A DNA stretch of 64,000 nucleotides from DAITBA01 sp036824005 (GCA_036824005.1 DAITBA010000003.1:62001-126000), one strand, 5' to 3'; shown: positions 27,324 to 36,497, numbered from the stretch's first letter. A program made the numbers and translations. Notes: generated by a model not told the origin, from the letters alone.

Positions 27324-28178
27324 GTGACCGAAACCGAGCGTACCCTCATTGCGCAACAGCCGCTGTTTGCACCGCTGGCGGCCGCGCTCGCCGCATTTCA
27401 CGCGCTCCCGGCGTCGTGTTCGGATCTCAACGCTTATGTCGATCGCATGGCGCAGGGGCCAGTGAGCGGTGGCGGGATGCCGATCCGGTTCGTCGCGCCC
27501 GCCAGCGGCCATCTCTGTTACGAGCAGCGCGTGTTCAGCCGCGGTGAGGTCGAGACGCGGGCGGACAACTGGCACGATTTCTTCAATGCCCTGGTGTGGC
27601 TGACCTTTCCGCGCATCAAGGCGGCGCTCAATCGCCGGCATCATGAAGCGCTCACGGGCCAGCGTGCCGGCGAACCTGCGCGGCGCGGGCCGGTGCGCGA
27701 TGCCGCGACGCAGTTCGACGAATGTGGCGTGGTGGTGATTTCCGCCGATGCTGGTCTGCTCGATCTACTCCAGGCCCATCGCTGGCGCGAACTGTTCTGG
27801 GACCGGCGTGGCGACGTAGTGCGGCACCTGGGCGTGTTTGTCGTCGGCCACGCCCTTTACGACCAATTGCGGACGCCGTTCGTGGGGTTGTGCGGCAAAG
27901 CGCTGCTTGTCGAACTACCGCAGAATTCATGGGCGTCGTCATCCTTTCAGGTGGAGGCGGTAGACGAAGCCGTGGCATGCTTGCTCGCCGACGCGGCGGC
28001 ATATGCGCGGCCGCGACAGTTCCAGCCGTTGCCTCTGCTTGGCATCCCCGGCGCCGTTCTCGACAACGCACGCGCCGAGTACTACGCCGATGGGCGCCAG
28101 TTCCGACCAGCGCGCACGGGAGGGGAGCGGGCTTTGCGCGTCCGGGTCGAATTGACACGCACGGCAATGGTAGGATGA
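27324..28178 (+). CDS. DUF3025 domain protein
   Basis: The 284-residue product carries the DUF3025 signature NWHDFFNALVWLTFPRIKAALN, followed by RGPVRDAATQFDECGVVV and a region ending in IPGAVLDNARAEYYAD. The function of the family is unknown. The start is GTG at 27324. Its last codons contain the likely -10 box of rnpB, which begins 5 bases after the stop; the two are neighbours in other betaproteobacteria as far as I recall. Confidence 0.85.
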   Translation: MTETERTLIAQQPLFAPLAAALAAFHALPASCSDLNAYVDRMAQGPVSGGGMPIRFVAPASGHLCYEQRVFSRGEVETRADNWHDFFNALVWLTFPRIKAALNRRHHEALTGQRAGEPARRGPVRDAATQFDECGVVVISADAGLLDLLQAHRWRELFWDRRGDVVRHLGVFVVGHALYDQLRTPFVGLCGKALLVELPQNSWASSSFQVEAVDEAVACLLADAAAYARPRQFQPLPLLGIPGAVLDNARAEYYADGRQFRPARTGGERALRVRVELTRTAMVG

Positions 28179-28182
28179 GCAT

Positions 28183-28554
28183 GGAAGTCCGCCAGGCAGT
28201 CGCTGCATGCGCTCGACGTGTGCGGAGGAAAGTCCGGGCCCCTCAGAGCAGGATGCCGGCTAACGGCCGGGCGCTATAAGTCTTCGGACAAAGGCGACGG
28301 AAAGTGCAACAGAAAGCAAACCGCCGATGGCCTCGGCCACGAGGCTCAGGCAAGGGCGAACCGGCGAGGTAAGAGCTCACCGCGGACGTGGCGACACGGA
28401 CGGCACGGCAAACCCCATCCGGGGCAAGGCCAAATAGGGAAGCGACAGCGTGGCTCGCGCTGCTTCCGGGTAGGCTGCTCGAGCGTGTCGGCAACGGCAC
28501 GCCCAGATGAATGACTGCCCTCGACAGAACCCGGCTTATCGGCGGACTTCCATT
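28183..28554 (+). ncRNA. rnpB: RNase P RNA, class A
   Basis: This is the catalytic RNA that matures tRNA 5' ends. The 5' strand GGAAGTCCGCC (28183-28193) pairs with GGCGGACTTCC (28541-28551) as helix P1. Conserved blocks of bacterial class A RNA are seen: GAGGAAAGTCCGGGC (28224-28238), CAACAGAAAGCAAACCG and GGTAAGAGCTCACCG. A -10-like TAGGAT lies 7 bases upstream inside the DUF3025 gene; a TTGACA is only 13 bases before it. The ends are good to a few bases. Confidence 0.95.
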
Positions 28555-28555
28555 C

Positions 28556-28727
28556 CTGTCATTGCCGCCGCCTCCATCGAAAGGTGTAGGCGACGTGCCC
28601 ACACTTAACGCAATGTCTGCGGTAATCTATATATCTCATTATTTTTATTAGCTATTCCATTTTGCATTTTTTGCCCCCGGTCGCCGATAAGTCGTTGTCG
28701 CGACTGTAAAAATCGCCCGCGAACGGC
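28556..28727. other. Gene-free spacer with an AT-rich tract
   Basis: Between rnpB and the dcw promoter lies about 170 bases with no reading frame. Positions 28621-28672 are very rich in A and T (TATATATC, ATTATTTTTATTAG, GCATTTTTT) in an otherwise GC-rich window. It may act as the rnpB 3' end and as an upstream activating tract for the promoter. Confidence 0.4.
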
Positions 28728-28756
28728 TTGACCCGGCTGGCCACTTCCACTAGAGT
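28728..28756 (+). promoter_or_regulatory. Sigma-70 promoter of the dcw cluster
   Basis: TTGACC (28728-28733) and TAGAGT (28751-28756) are separated by exactly 17 bases. The -10 box overlaps the first MraZ repeat, so MraZ binding would block it. Confidence 0.75.
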
Positions 28757-28780
28757 GGGGAAAAGTGGAGAAATGTGGGA
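28755..28780 (+). promoter_or_regulatory. MraZ operator, three direct repeats
   Basis: GTGGGG, GTGGAG and GTGGGA occur at exactly 10-base intervals with A-rich spacers (AAAA, AAAT). MraZ is known to bind TGGGN repeats of this spacing in front of its own gene and to repress the dcw cluster. The gene mraZ begins 43 bases later. Confidence 0.9.
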
Positions 28781-28822
28781 GATTCGGCAGGTTCGGGTGT
28801 CCCGCACCGATGAGGGGGTGGC

Positions 28823-29269
28823 ATGTTTCAAGGCGCAGCGGCGCTCAATCTCGATGCCAAGGGACGGCTGGCCATTCCTGCCCGGCACCGGGATCCGCTG
28901 GCCGTGCTCGCCGCCGGCAAGCTGGTGCTGACCGCGCATCCCGATCGCTGCTTACTCATCTATCCCAGCCCTGCCTGGGAACCCATCCGCGACAAGATCC
29001 TCGCCGCACCCAGTCTGGATCCGCGCACGGCGGTCCTGAAGCGGCTGTTCATTGGCTATGCCCGCGAAGAGGAGATGGACGCCGCCGGCCGCGTGCTGGT
29101 CGCGCCGGAACTGCGCAGCGTCGCCGAATTGGACAAGCTTGCCTGGCTGGTGGGGCAGGGCAGCCATTTCGAGCTGTGGTCCGACACCGGATGGCAGAAA
29201 CAGCAAGAGACCATGTTTTCGCTGGGCAATCAGGCGCTGCCGCCAGGACTGGAGGATCTCGCCTTGTGA
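28823..29269 (+). CDS. mraZ: Transcriptional regulator MraZ
   Basis: The 148-residue protein has two SpoVT/AbrB-like halves: MFQGAAALNLDAKGRLAIPARHR and EEEMDAAGRVLVAPELR. MraZ forms rings that bind the repeat operator upstream and autorepress the division and cell wall cluster. It is the first gene after the promoter at 28728-28756. Its stop codon overlaps the rsmH start (TGATG). Confidence 0.96.
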   Translation: MFQGAAALNLDAKGRLAIPARHRDPLAVLAAGKLVLTAHPDRCLLIYPSPAWEPIRDKILAAPSLDPRTAVLKRLFIGYAREEEMDAAGRVLVAPELRSVAELDKLAWLVGQGSHFELWSDTGWQKQQETMFSLGNQALPPGLEDLAL

Positions 29270-30216
29270 TGCCCGCGGCGGCGCCGGGTGCGCAGGCTCA
29301 TACAGCGGTACTGCTGGGCGAGGCGGTGGATGCTCTGATGGTGAAACCGGACGGAGTGTATCTCGATGCCACGTTCGGACGCGGTGGCCACAGCCGGCTG
29401 ATTCTGGACCGGCTGGGCAGGCAAGGCCGGCTGATCGCGATCGATCGCGATCCGCAGGCGGTGGCTGCCGGTGCCGAGTTAGTTGACGAGCGGTTCACGC
29501 TGGTGCATGCGCGCTTCAGCGAAGCGGCGCAGGTGCTGGAGCAGCAGGGTGTGGCGCAGCTCGACGGCGCGCTGTTCGACTTGGGTGTGTCGTCACCGCA
29601 ATTGGATGACGTGGCCAGGGGTTTCAGCTTTCGCGCTGATGCGCCGCTGGACATGCGTATGGACACCAGCCGCGGCGAAACGGTGGCGCAGTGGCTGGCG
29701 CGGGCAACGCAGCAGCAGATTGCAGAGGTGCTTAAAGACTATGGCGAAGAACGGTTTGCTCATGCGATTGCAAAGGCGATTGTTGCTGCTCGCGGTCGGC
29801 CGGATCGGCAGCCTGTCGCGACCACTGGACAACTTGCCGCACTCGTGGCGCAAACCGTCCGCACGCGCGAGCCGGGCCAGCATCCGGCGACGCGCAGCTT
29901 TCAGGCTCTACGGATTTACGTCAATCAGGAACTTGAAGAGCTCGAAACTGCGCTCCCACGATGCTTCGGCCTGCTCAGGCACGGCGGAAGGCTTGTGGTG
30001 ATCAGCTTCCACTCCCTGGAGGATCGCATCGTCAAGCGCTTCATGCGCGCCTGCTCCCGCCCGGAAGGACCGCCACCGCGGTTACCCGTGCGCGCTGCGC
30101 AGCTGCCGCAGCCGACGCTGCGGCTCGTCGGCAAGCCCGTGCGGCCTGCGGCGGTGGAGATTGCCACAAATCCTCGCGCGCGCAGCGCCATCATGCGCGT
30201 GGCGGAAAGGATCTGA
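29269..30216 (+). CDS. rsmH: 16S rRNA m4C1402 methyltransferase
   Basis: RsmH (MraW) N4-methylates C1402 of 16S rRNA, the base whose ribose is methylated by RsmI encoded at 22561. The 315-residue protein has HTAVLLGEAVDAL, the SAM-binding DATFGRGGHS, IAIDRDPQA, FDLGVSSPQLDDVARGFSF, and the C-terminal ISFHSLEDRIVKRFM. The start ATG shares one base with the mraZ stop. A longer frame upstream exists but overlaps mraZ and is not homologous. Confidence 0.97.
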   Translation: MPAAAPGAQAHTAVLLGEAVDALMVKPDGVYLDATFGRGGHSRLILDRLGRQGRLIAIDRDPQAVAAGAELVDERFTLVHARFSEAAQVLEQQGVAQLDGALFDLGVSSPQLDDVARGFSFRADAPLDMRMDTSRGETVAQWLARATQQQIAEVLKDYGEERFAHAIAKAIVAARGRPDRQPVATTGQLAALVAQTVRTREPGQHPATRSFQALRIYVNQELEELETALPRCFGLLRHGGRLVVISFHSLEDRIVKRFMRACSRPEGPPPRLPVRAAQLPQPTLRLVGKPVRPAAVEIATNPRARSAIMRVAERI

Positions 30217-30218
30217 CC

Positions 30219-30359
30219 ATGCACGAGCACACAACCTCAAGCTCCGTGGCGGTGAGAAGACTGCTCAGCCTGCTCGCGCAGCGCTTGGCGATGCGCCGCA
30301 GAATTCGGCGCCTCATGCTCGGAAAGGTTCTGCGCAGGCAATGGCACGGCTTAATCTGA
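30219..30359 (+). CDS. Micro-ORF between rsmH and ftsL, possible coupling leader
   Basis: This frame of 46 codons starts 2 bases after the rsmH stop with a strong Shine-Dalgarno (GGAAAGGA, 7 bases before ATG) and ends 19 bases inside ftsL, in a different frame. The predicted peptide is Ser/Thr-rich at first and then very basic and Leu-rich (LLAQRLAMRRRIRRLMLG). I know no family. The ftsL start itself has only a weak site, so translation of this frame may deliver ribosomes to ftsL. It could equally be non-functional; protein evidence is needed. Confidence 0.4.
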   Translation: MHEHTTSSSVAVRRLLSLLAQRLAMRRRIRRLMLGKVLRRQWHGLI

Positions 30360-30607
30360 TGCTGCTCATCGCGGCGGTGCTCTGCGCCATTGGCGTCGTG
30401 GCGGCGACGCACAAGTCGCGCCGGTTGTTCAGCGAACTGGAGCGCGAGCAGGAGCGTGCGCGCCAGCTCGAAGTCGAGTGGGGCCAGCTGCAGCTGGAGC
30501 AAAGCACCTGGGCCGGACACGCGCGTATCGAGCAGATCGCCCGGGACAAGCTGCAGATGCGCATGCCCGCCAGCGTGCTCGCCGTCGATGTGCCGGAGAA
30601 GAAGTGA
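30341..30607 (+). CDS. ftsL: Cell division protein FtsL
   Basis: The 88-residue bitopic protein has a short cytoplasmic start, a membrane helix (about 5-24, LMLLIAAVLCAIGVVAAT) and a periplasmic coiled coil (LFSELEREQERARQLEVEWGQL) ending in a RDKLQMRMP block. FtsL forms the FtsQLB complex that activates FtsWI at the septum. The ATG lies within a small upstream frame, and the stop overlaps the GTG of ftsI (GTGA). Confidence 0.9.
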   Translation: MARLNLMLLIAAVLCAIGVVAATHKSRRLFSELEREQERARQLEVEWGQLQLEQSTWAGHARIEQIARDKLQMRMPASVLAVDVPEKK

Positions 30608-32319
30608 AGTTCGCCCATAGTCCGCTGCTGTCGCAACTGTTGCCGGCGTGGCGCGCGCGTTTCGTGCTGCTGCTTCTGCTCGGCGGGTTCGCCGCTCTGA
30701 CGGTGCGATCGTTGTACCTGCAAGAGGTCAACAGCGATTTTCTACAGCAGAAGGGAGAGTCACGCTATTCGCGCGTCATCGAGCTGTCGGCCACGCGCGG
30801 GCGCATCACCGATCGCCACGGCGACATGCTGGCCGTGAGCACACCCGTCAAGTCGGTCTGGGCCATTCCCGAGGACGCGACGCTGCAGCCGGCGCAGGTG
30901 CGCCGGCTTGCCGGCCTGCTGGAAATCGACGTCCGCGAACTGCACCGCAAACTCGCCTCGGAGCGGGACTTCGTGTTCCTCAAACGCCAGATTCCCCCGG
31001 ACGTTGCCGACAAGGTAGCCGCGTTGCGTCTGCCGGGCATCCACCAGCAGCGGGAGTATCGGCGCTATTACCCGGCAGGGGAGTTGACGGCCCACGTGCT
31101 CGGCTTTACCGGGGTCGACGACACCGGCCAGGAGGGCGTCGAACTCGCGTTCAACGACCAGCTCGCCGGCCGGCCCGGCAGCCGGCGGGTCATCAAGGAC
31201 CGTCGCGGCGAGATCATCGAGGACGTGGAGAGCATCCGCGAGCCCCAGGATGGGCGCGACATCACCCTGGCGCTGGATAGCAAAGTCCAGTATCTCGCCT
31301 ACGCCAATCTGAAACAGGCGATCACGACCCACAAGGCGAAGGCCGGTGGCATCGTCGTCATCGACGTGAAAACCGGTGAGGTGCTGGCGCTTACCAATCT
31401 GCCGGCCTATAACCCGAACAACCGCGGCAAGCTCGCCGGCAGCCAGTTGCGCAATCGCGTGCTCACCGACGCCTTCGAGCCCGGTTCGACCATGAAACCG
31501 TTTACCGCCGCGCTGGCGTTGGACAAGGGAAAGGTGCGCTTCGACACGCCGATCCAAACGGCGCCGGGGCGTATCACCATCGGCAACGCGACGATTAGCG
31601 ACGCACATCCGCACGGCGTGCTGACTGTGGCCCAGGTGATCCAGAAATCGTCCAACGTCGGCGCCACCAAGCTCGCCCTGTCCATGTCACCGGAGGAGAT
31701 GTGGCAGATGTTCGATGTCGTCGGTTTCGGCACGGCGCCGGGGCTGGGCTTCCCGGGCGAGGCCGGCGGGCGTCTGCGGCCCCACAAAACCTGGAAGCCG
31801 ATCGAACAGGCGACCATGTCCTATGGCCATGGCATTTCCGTCAGTTTGATGCAGTTGGCGCGCGCCTACCTGGCATTCGCCCGCGACGGTGATGTCATTC
31901 CGCTGTCGCTCACGCGCACGAGCGAGCCGGCGCCCGGTAGCCGGCAGGTGTTCTCGGTCCAGACGGCACGCGAGTTGCGCATCATGCTTGAGATGGCAGT
32001 GCAGCCCGGCGGCACGGCACCCAAGGCGCAAGTGCCCGGCTACCGCGTCGCCGGCAAGACGGGAACGGCACACAAGCTCGACGGCGGCATCTACACCGAC
32101 CGTTACGTGTCGTCCTTCGTCGGCTTCGCGCCGGTGTCGGATCCGCGCCTGGTGGTCGCCGTCATGATCGACGAGCCGGGTGCCGGCAAATACTACGGCG
32201 GCGAGGTCGCGGCCCCGGTGTTTTCGCAGGTCATGGCTGGCGCTTTGCGCACGCTCGGCGTCGCGCCCGATGCTCCGCTAAAGCCGCTGCAGATGGCCGA
32301 AGCACGGGAGCGCATGTGA
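30604..32319 (+). CDS. ftsI: Septal peptidoglycan transpeptidase (PBP3)
   Basis: The 571-residue class B penicillin-binding protein has one N-terminal membrane helix (about 20-38), a pedestal domain (RGRITDRHGDMLAVSTPV) and a transpeptidase domain with the SxxK nucleophile S295-T-M-K298, SSN and KTGTAH motifs. It cross-links septal peptidoglycan with FtsW. The GTG start overlaps the ftsL stop, with GGAG 6 bases upstream; the stop overlaps murE in the same manner. Length is normal. Confidence 0.97.
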   Translation: MKFAHSPLLSQLLPAWRARFVLLLLLGGFAALTVRSLYLQEVNSDFLQQKGESRYSRVIELSATRGRITDRHGDMLAVSTPVKSVWAIPEDATLQPAQVRRLAGLLEIDVRELHRKLASERDFVFLKRQIPPDVADKVAALRLPGIHQQREYRRYYPAGELTAHVLGFTGVDDTGQEGVELAFNDQLAGRPGSRRVIKDRRGEIIEDVESIREPQDGRDITLALDSKVQYLAYANLKQAITTHKAKAGGIVVIDVKTGEVLALTNLPAYNPNNRGKLAGSQLRNRVLTDAFEPGSTMKPFTAALALDKGKVRFDTPIQTAPGRITIGNATISDAHPHGVLTVAQVIQKSSNVGATKLALSMSPEEMWQMFDVVGFGTAPGLGFPGEAGGRLRPHKTWKPIEQATMSYGHGISVSLMQLARAYLAFARDGDVIPLSLTRTSEPAPGSRQVFSVQTARELRIMLEMAVQPGGTAPKAQVPGYRVAGKTGTAHKLDGGIYTDRYVSSFVGFAPVSDPRLVVAVMIDEPGAGKYYGGEVAAPVFSQVMAGALRTLGVAPDAPLKPLQMAEARERM

Positions 32320-33815
32320 ACGGGCAGATGGCCGGCCAAGTCATCGAGACGCTGCGCCGGCAACAAGTCCCGGTGCGGCGTTTGTGCGCAGACTCGCGCG
32401 CGGTCAAGTCCGGCGATGTGTTCGTCGCCTATCCCGGCGCCCATGCCGATGGGCGCCGCTTCATCGGTGACGCCGTGCTGCGGGGTGCAGCTGCGGTCCT
32501 GTGGGAGCGCCTGGACTTCGTGTGGGACGATTCGTTGCGCGTGCCGAACGTCGCGGTAGACGAGTTGCAGGCGCTGGCCGGCCACGTGGCACACCTGGTC
32601 TATGGTCGGCCGTCGGAGAAGCTGCAACTCATCGGCGTAACCGGCACCAATGGCAAGACCTCGGTGACGCAGTGGCTTGCCCAAGCGTTCGACCGCCTCG
32701 GGCAGCGCTGCGCCGTGATCGGTACCCTCGGCTGCGGCTTTGTCGGTGCCCTGCAGGACAGCCTCAACACCACGCCCGATGCCATCACGCTGCACGGCAT
32801 GCTGGCCGAGTTTCTTGCCCATGGCGCGGTGGCGACGGCGATGGAAGTCTCCTCGATCGGCCTGGACCAGGGACGGGTCAATGGCGCGCGTTTCGACATC
32901 GCCGTGTTTACCAATCTGACGCGCGATCACCTCGAGTATCACAAGACGATGCAGGCTTACGGTGCGGCCAAGGCGAAGCTGTTTGCGGTGCCGGGATTGC
33001 GCAGCGTCGTGCTCAATGTCGATGACGCCTTCGGCCGCGAGCAGGCGGCGCGGCTTGCCGGCGCCGGCGTCCAGCGTCTGGGTTACAGTCTCGATGGCAC
33101 GATGATCCCGCGCGGGACGGTCGACATACTGTTCCGTGCAGAGCAAATCGCCGTGATCGGCAACGGGCTGCGCTTCGACGTCGTCGCGCCGGCCGGCCGT
33201 GTGCGCGTCGAAGTGCCGCTGATCGGCCGGTTCAATGTTTCCAATCTGCTGGCGGTGCTGGCGACACTGATTGCCGCCGGAATGCCGATCGATCGGGCCG
33301 CCGCCGTGCTGCCGCACCTGGCGCCACCGCCCGGACGCATGCAGATGCTCGGTGGCGATCGGGCGCCGCTGGTGGTCGTGGACTACGCGCACACGCCCGA
33401 TGCGCTGGACCAGGCGTTGCAAGCCTTGCGCGAGAGCGCGCAGGCACGGGGCGGGCGTCTGATTTGCGTGTTTGGCTGCGGTGGCGATCGCGACCCGGGC
33501 AAGCGACCACTCATGGGTGCTGTCGCTGCTCGTGCTGCCGACCGCGTCGTGCTGACCAGCGACAATCCGCGCGGCGAATTGCCCGGTGCCATCATCGCCG
33601 ACATTGCCGCCGGAAGCGGCACTGCGACCACGATCGTGGAAGATCGCGCCGAAGCCATCCGCAGCACGGTCGCGGCCGCGCAGGTCGAAGACGTGGTGCT
33701 CGTCGCCGGCAAGGGCCACGAAACCTACCAGGAGATCGCCGGCGTACGCCAGCCCTTCTCCGACGTCGACCATGCCGCGCGGGCGCTGGCCGTGCGCGGC
33801 GGGAGCCGGCCATGA
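32316..33815 (+). CDS. murE: UDP-MurNAc-tripeptide ligase, meso-DAP adding
   Basis: MurE adds meso-diaminopimelate to UDP-MurNAc-L-Ala-D-Glu in the cytoplasm. The 499-residue ligase has the ATP loop GVTGTNGKTSVTQW, the carbamylated Lys region and the DNPRGE motif that selects meso-DAP over lysine. The GTG at 32316 overlaps the ftsI stop; an in-frame ATG at 32328 is an alternative. The stop overlaps the murF start (ATGA). Confidence 0.97.
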   Translation: MNGQMAGQVIETLRRQQVPVRRLCADSRAVKSGDVFVAYPGAHADGRRFIGDAVLRGAAAVLWERLDFVWDDSLRVPNVAVDELQALAGHVAHLVYGRPSEKLQLIGVTGTNGKTSVTQWLAQAFDRLGQRCAVIGTLGCGFVGALQDSLNTTPDAITLHGMLAEFLAHGAVATAMEVSSIGLDQGRVNGARFDIAVFTNLTRDHLEYHKTMQAYGAAKAKLFAVPGLRSVVLNVDDAFGREQAARLAGAGVQRLGYSLDGTMIPRGTVDILFRAEQIAVIGNGLRFDVVAPAGRVRVEVPLIGRFNVSNLLAVLATLIAAGMPIDRAAAVLPHLAPPPGRMQMLGGDRAPLVVVDYAHTPDALDQALQALRESAQARGGRLICVFGCGGDRDPGKRPLMGAVAARAADRVVLTSDNPRGELPGAIIADIAAGSGTATTIVEDRAEAIRSTVAAAQVEDVVLVAGKGHETYQEIAGVRQPFSDVDHAARALAVRGGSRP

Positions 33816-35185
33816 TGGAGCTGCTGGAAGCCGCCCGCGCCACCGGCGGCACTGCCCGCAACGGCAATCCGTGGTTCGGCGCAGTGTCCACGGACACGCG
33901 CAGCATCGCTGCCGACGAGCTGTTCATTGCCCTGCGCGGACCGAACTTCGACGGTCACGACTTCATCCAGGCGGCGGTGGAAGGCGGCGCCGTCGCCGCA
34001 ATGGTGGACGAAACCTGGGCCGCAACCCACGCTTCAGCCGTGCCGCAGGTGGTGGTTCGCGATACGCGCCTTGCCTTGGGAGCGCTGGCTGCCTACTGGC
34101 GCGGCCGCTTCGCACTACCCTTGATCGGCATCACCGGCAGCAACGGCAAGACCACGGTCAAGGAAATGACGGCGGCCATTCTGCGCGCCCAGACGCGGGC
34201 CGACGGCTACGATCCTGAGCTTGCCGTGCTGGCTACGCTGGGCAACCTCAACAATGACATCGGTGTGCCGCTGATGCTGCTCAAGCTGCACGTCACCAGC
34301 CGCGCTGCGGTGATCGAGATGGGCATGAACCATCCCGGCGAGATTGCCTACCTGACGCAGCTCGCGCGGCCGACGGTGGCGCTGGTCAACAACGCCCAGC
34401 GCGCCCACCTCGAGGGCATGGGCAGCGTCGCGGAAGTGGCGCGTGAAAAGGGCTGCATCTACGCTGGTCTCGACGATGACGGCATTGCCGTGATCAATGC
34501 CGACGATGCCTTCTGCGACTACTGGCGTCAGCTCAACCGCGGCCGGCAGGTGCTCACTTTCGGATTGGCAGCCGATGCCGACGTGGCCGCCGAGGTGACG
34601 CGCATCGGCGCCGGCAGCGCACTGCGCATGCGCACCCCCCAGGGTCGGATGGATGTCGTGCTGCAGGTGCCTGGCATTCACAACGTGTGCAATGCCCTGG
34701 CCGCGACGGCGGCGGCGACTGCGGCCGGCGCATCGCTGGAGGCAGTGGCCGCGGGGTTGTCGGTCTATGCCGGTGTCAAAGGGCGCCTGCAACTGCGCCG
34801 GATCGCGCGCGGCGCGACGCTGATTGACGACAGCTACAACGCCAATCCCGATTCGATGCGCGCCGCCATCGATGTTCTGACGGCGACACCGGGACGCAAG
34901 ATCCTGGTTCTGGGCGACATGGGTGAGCTGGGTGAACGGGCCGGCCAGCTCCACGACGAAATCGGCGGCTATGCCAAGAGCCAAGGAGTGGACCAGATGT
35001 TCGCCCTCGGGGAGCTGGCCGAACTCGCTGTGCGCAATTTCGGCAGCGGCGCGCGGCACTTCGCCAGCGCAGACGCCTTGGTTGCGGCGCTGTGTCCGGA
35101 ACTGGACGACGGCACGACCGTGCTCGTGAAGGGCTCGCGCTTCATGCGCATGGAGCGCGTCGTGGAAGCGCTCGCCGCACGCTGA
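33812..35185 (+). CDS. murF: UDP-MurNAc-pentapeptide synthetase
   Basis: MurF adds D-Ala-D-Ala to the UDP-MurNAc-tripeptide. The 457-residue ligase has the N-terminal substrate domain (STDTRSIAADELFIALRG), the ATP loop GITGSNGKTTVKEM and the C-terminal DDSYNANPDSMRAAI block. It starts at the ATG that overlaps the murE stop. A 140-base joint follows before mraY, holding only a small hairpin (35277-35300). Confidence 0.97.
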   Translation: MMELLEAARATGGTARNGNPWFGAVSTDTRSIAADELFIALRGPNFDGHDFIQAAVEGGAVAAMVDETWAATHASAVPQVVVRDTRLALGALAAYWRGRFALPLIGITGSNGKTTVKEMTAAILRAQTRADGYDPELAVLATLGNLNNDIGVPLMLLKLHVTSRAAVIEMGMNHPGEIAYLTQLARPTVALVNNAQRAHLEGMGSVAEVAREKGCIYAGLDDDGIAVINADDAFCDYWRQLNRGRQVLTFGLAADADVAAEVTRIGAGSALRMRTPQGRMDVVLQVPGIHNVCNALAATAAATAAGASLEAVAAGLSVYAGVKGRLQLRRIARGATLIDDSYNANPDSMRAAIDVLTATPGRKILVLGDMGELGERAGQLHDEIGGYAKSQGVDQMFALGELAELAVRNFGSGARHFASADALVAALCPELDDGTTVLVKGSRFMRMERVVEALAAR

Positions 35186-35325
35186 TATGGACGACGGAGG
35201 AATGCGCCGAGAACAAACGCGCCATGCCGGGAAATGCCCCCATGGAGCCGCTTTTCGGTCATGGCGATGCCACAGGGGCGGGGAAGAATGAAACTCCCCG
35301 CTCCTCGACGCTGAACGTATAGATC

Positions 35326-36414
35326 ATGCTGCTTGAACTTGCTCAATTGCTGGCGCAGGACTTCAGGGTGTTCAACGTCTTCAACTACATCACCCTGCGC
35401 ACCGTGCTCGCCGCCATGACGGCGCTGACGCTGTCTTTCGTCTTCGGTCCGATGGTGATCCGCAAACTCACGTCGTACAAGATCGGACAGGCAGTGCGCG
35501 ACGATGGGCCGAAGTCGCATCTGACCAAGGCTGGAACGCCGACCATGGGCGGTGCCCTGATTCTGATCGCAATCGCCATCACGACGCTGCTCTGGGGCGA
35601 TCTGTCCAACCGCTACATCTGGGTGGTGCTGATCGTGACGCTCGGCTTCGGTGCCATCGGCTGGGTGGATGACTACCGCAAGGTGGTACGGCGCGACCCG
35701 AAAGGGCTTTCGGCGAAGGCCAAGTTCTTCTGGCAATCGGTATTCGGTGTGGCGGCGGCAACCTATCTGGGCGTGAGCGCGACGCTGCCGGCGCAGATCG
35801 AACTCATCGTGCCCTTCTTCAAGACATTTGCCTATCCGCTGGGCGTGATCGGTTTCATCGCGCTGACGTATTTCGTCATCGTCGGCAGCAGCAACGCAGT
35901 AAATCTGACCGATGGCCTCGACGGTCTGGCGATCATGCCGGCGGCCCTGGTCGGCGCTGCGCTGGCGATCTTCGCCTACGTGGCGGGGCATGCGGTCTTC
36001 TCGAAGTACTTGGGCGTGCCCCATATCCCCGGCGCTGGCGAGCTGGCGGTGTTCTGCGGTGCGCTGGCAGGCGCGGCGCTTGGGTTTCTCTGGTTCAACG
36101 CCTATCCGGCCGAGGTCTTCATGGGCGACGTCGGCGCGCTCGCCTTGGGTGCGGCGCTCGGGACGGTGGCGGTGATCGTGCGCCAGGAAATCGTGCTGTT
36201 CATCATGGGTGGGTTGTTCGTCGCGGAAACGCTGTCCGTGATGCTGCAGGTGATGTACTTCAAGTGGACGGGCGGCAAGCGCATTTTCCGCATGGCGCCG
36301 CTGCACCATCACTACGAGCTGGGCGGCTGGAAGGAGACGCAGGTCGTCGTGCGGTTCTGGATCATCACCATCCTTCTGGTGCTGTTTGGGTTGTCGACGT
36401 TGAAACTGAGATAG
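35326..36414 (+). CDS. mraY: Phospho-MurNAc-pentapeptide translocase (lipid I synthase)
   Basis: MraY moves phospho-MurNAc-pentapeptide to undecaprenyl phosphate, making lipid I in the inner membrane. The 362-residue protein has about ten helices and the catalytic Asp and His motifs: TPTMGG, GWVDDYRKVV, NLTDGLDGLA and MAPLHHHYELGGWKE. Its stop is followed within 6 bases by inverted-repeat element copy 2, which separates it from murD. Confidence 0.97.
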   Translation: MLLELAQLLAQDFRVFNVFNYITLRTVLAAMTALTLSFVFGPMVIRKLTSYKIGQAVRDDGPKSHLTKAGTPTMGGALILIAIAITTLLWGDLSNRYIWVVLIVTLGFGAIGWVDDYRKVVRRDPKGLSAKAKFFWQSVFGVAAATYLGVSATLPAQIELIVPFFKTFAYPLGVIGFIALTYFVIVGSSNAVNLTDGLDGLAIMPAALVGAALAIFAYVAGHAVFSKYLGVPHIPGAGELAVFCGALAGAALGFLWFNAYPAEVFMGDVGALALGAALGTVAVIVRQEIVLFIMGGLFVAETLSVMLQVMYFKWTGGKRIFRMAPLHHHYELGGWKETQVVVRFWIITILLVLFGLSTLKLR

Positions 36415-36419
36415 GAATG

Positions 36420-36489
36420 AACCACAGAGGCACAGAGGCACAGAGAGCGGACACAGAGAAATCCTCTGTGTCTCTGTGTCTCTGTGGTT
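36420..36489. repeat. Inverted-repeat element copy 2 (type C arms, no gene)
   Basis: AACCACAGAGGCACAGAG at the left end is matched by its complement CTCTGTGTCTCTGTGGTT at the right. The arms have an 8-base period (GAGGCACA). The core is only about 10 bases, so the RNA would fold into one long hairpin of about 30 bp. It fills the joint between mraY and murD, whose ATG lies 9 bases after the right end. Confidence 0.9.
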
Positions 36490-36497
36490 AGGTTCTC

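Noticed and set aside
35187..35291. 34-codon frame just after murF
   Set aside because: It ends 34 bases before mraY without overlap and has a composition expected by chance.
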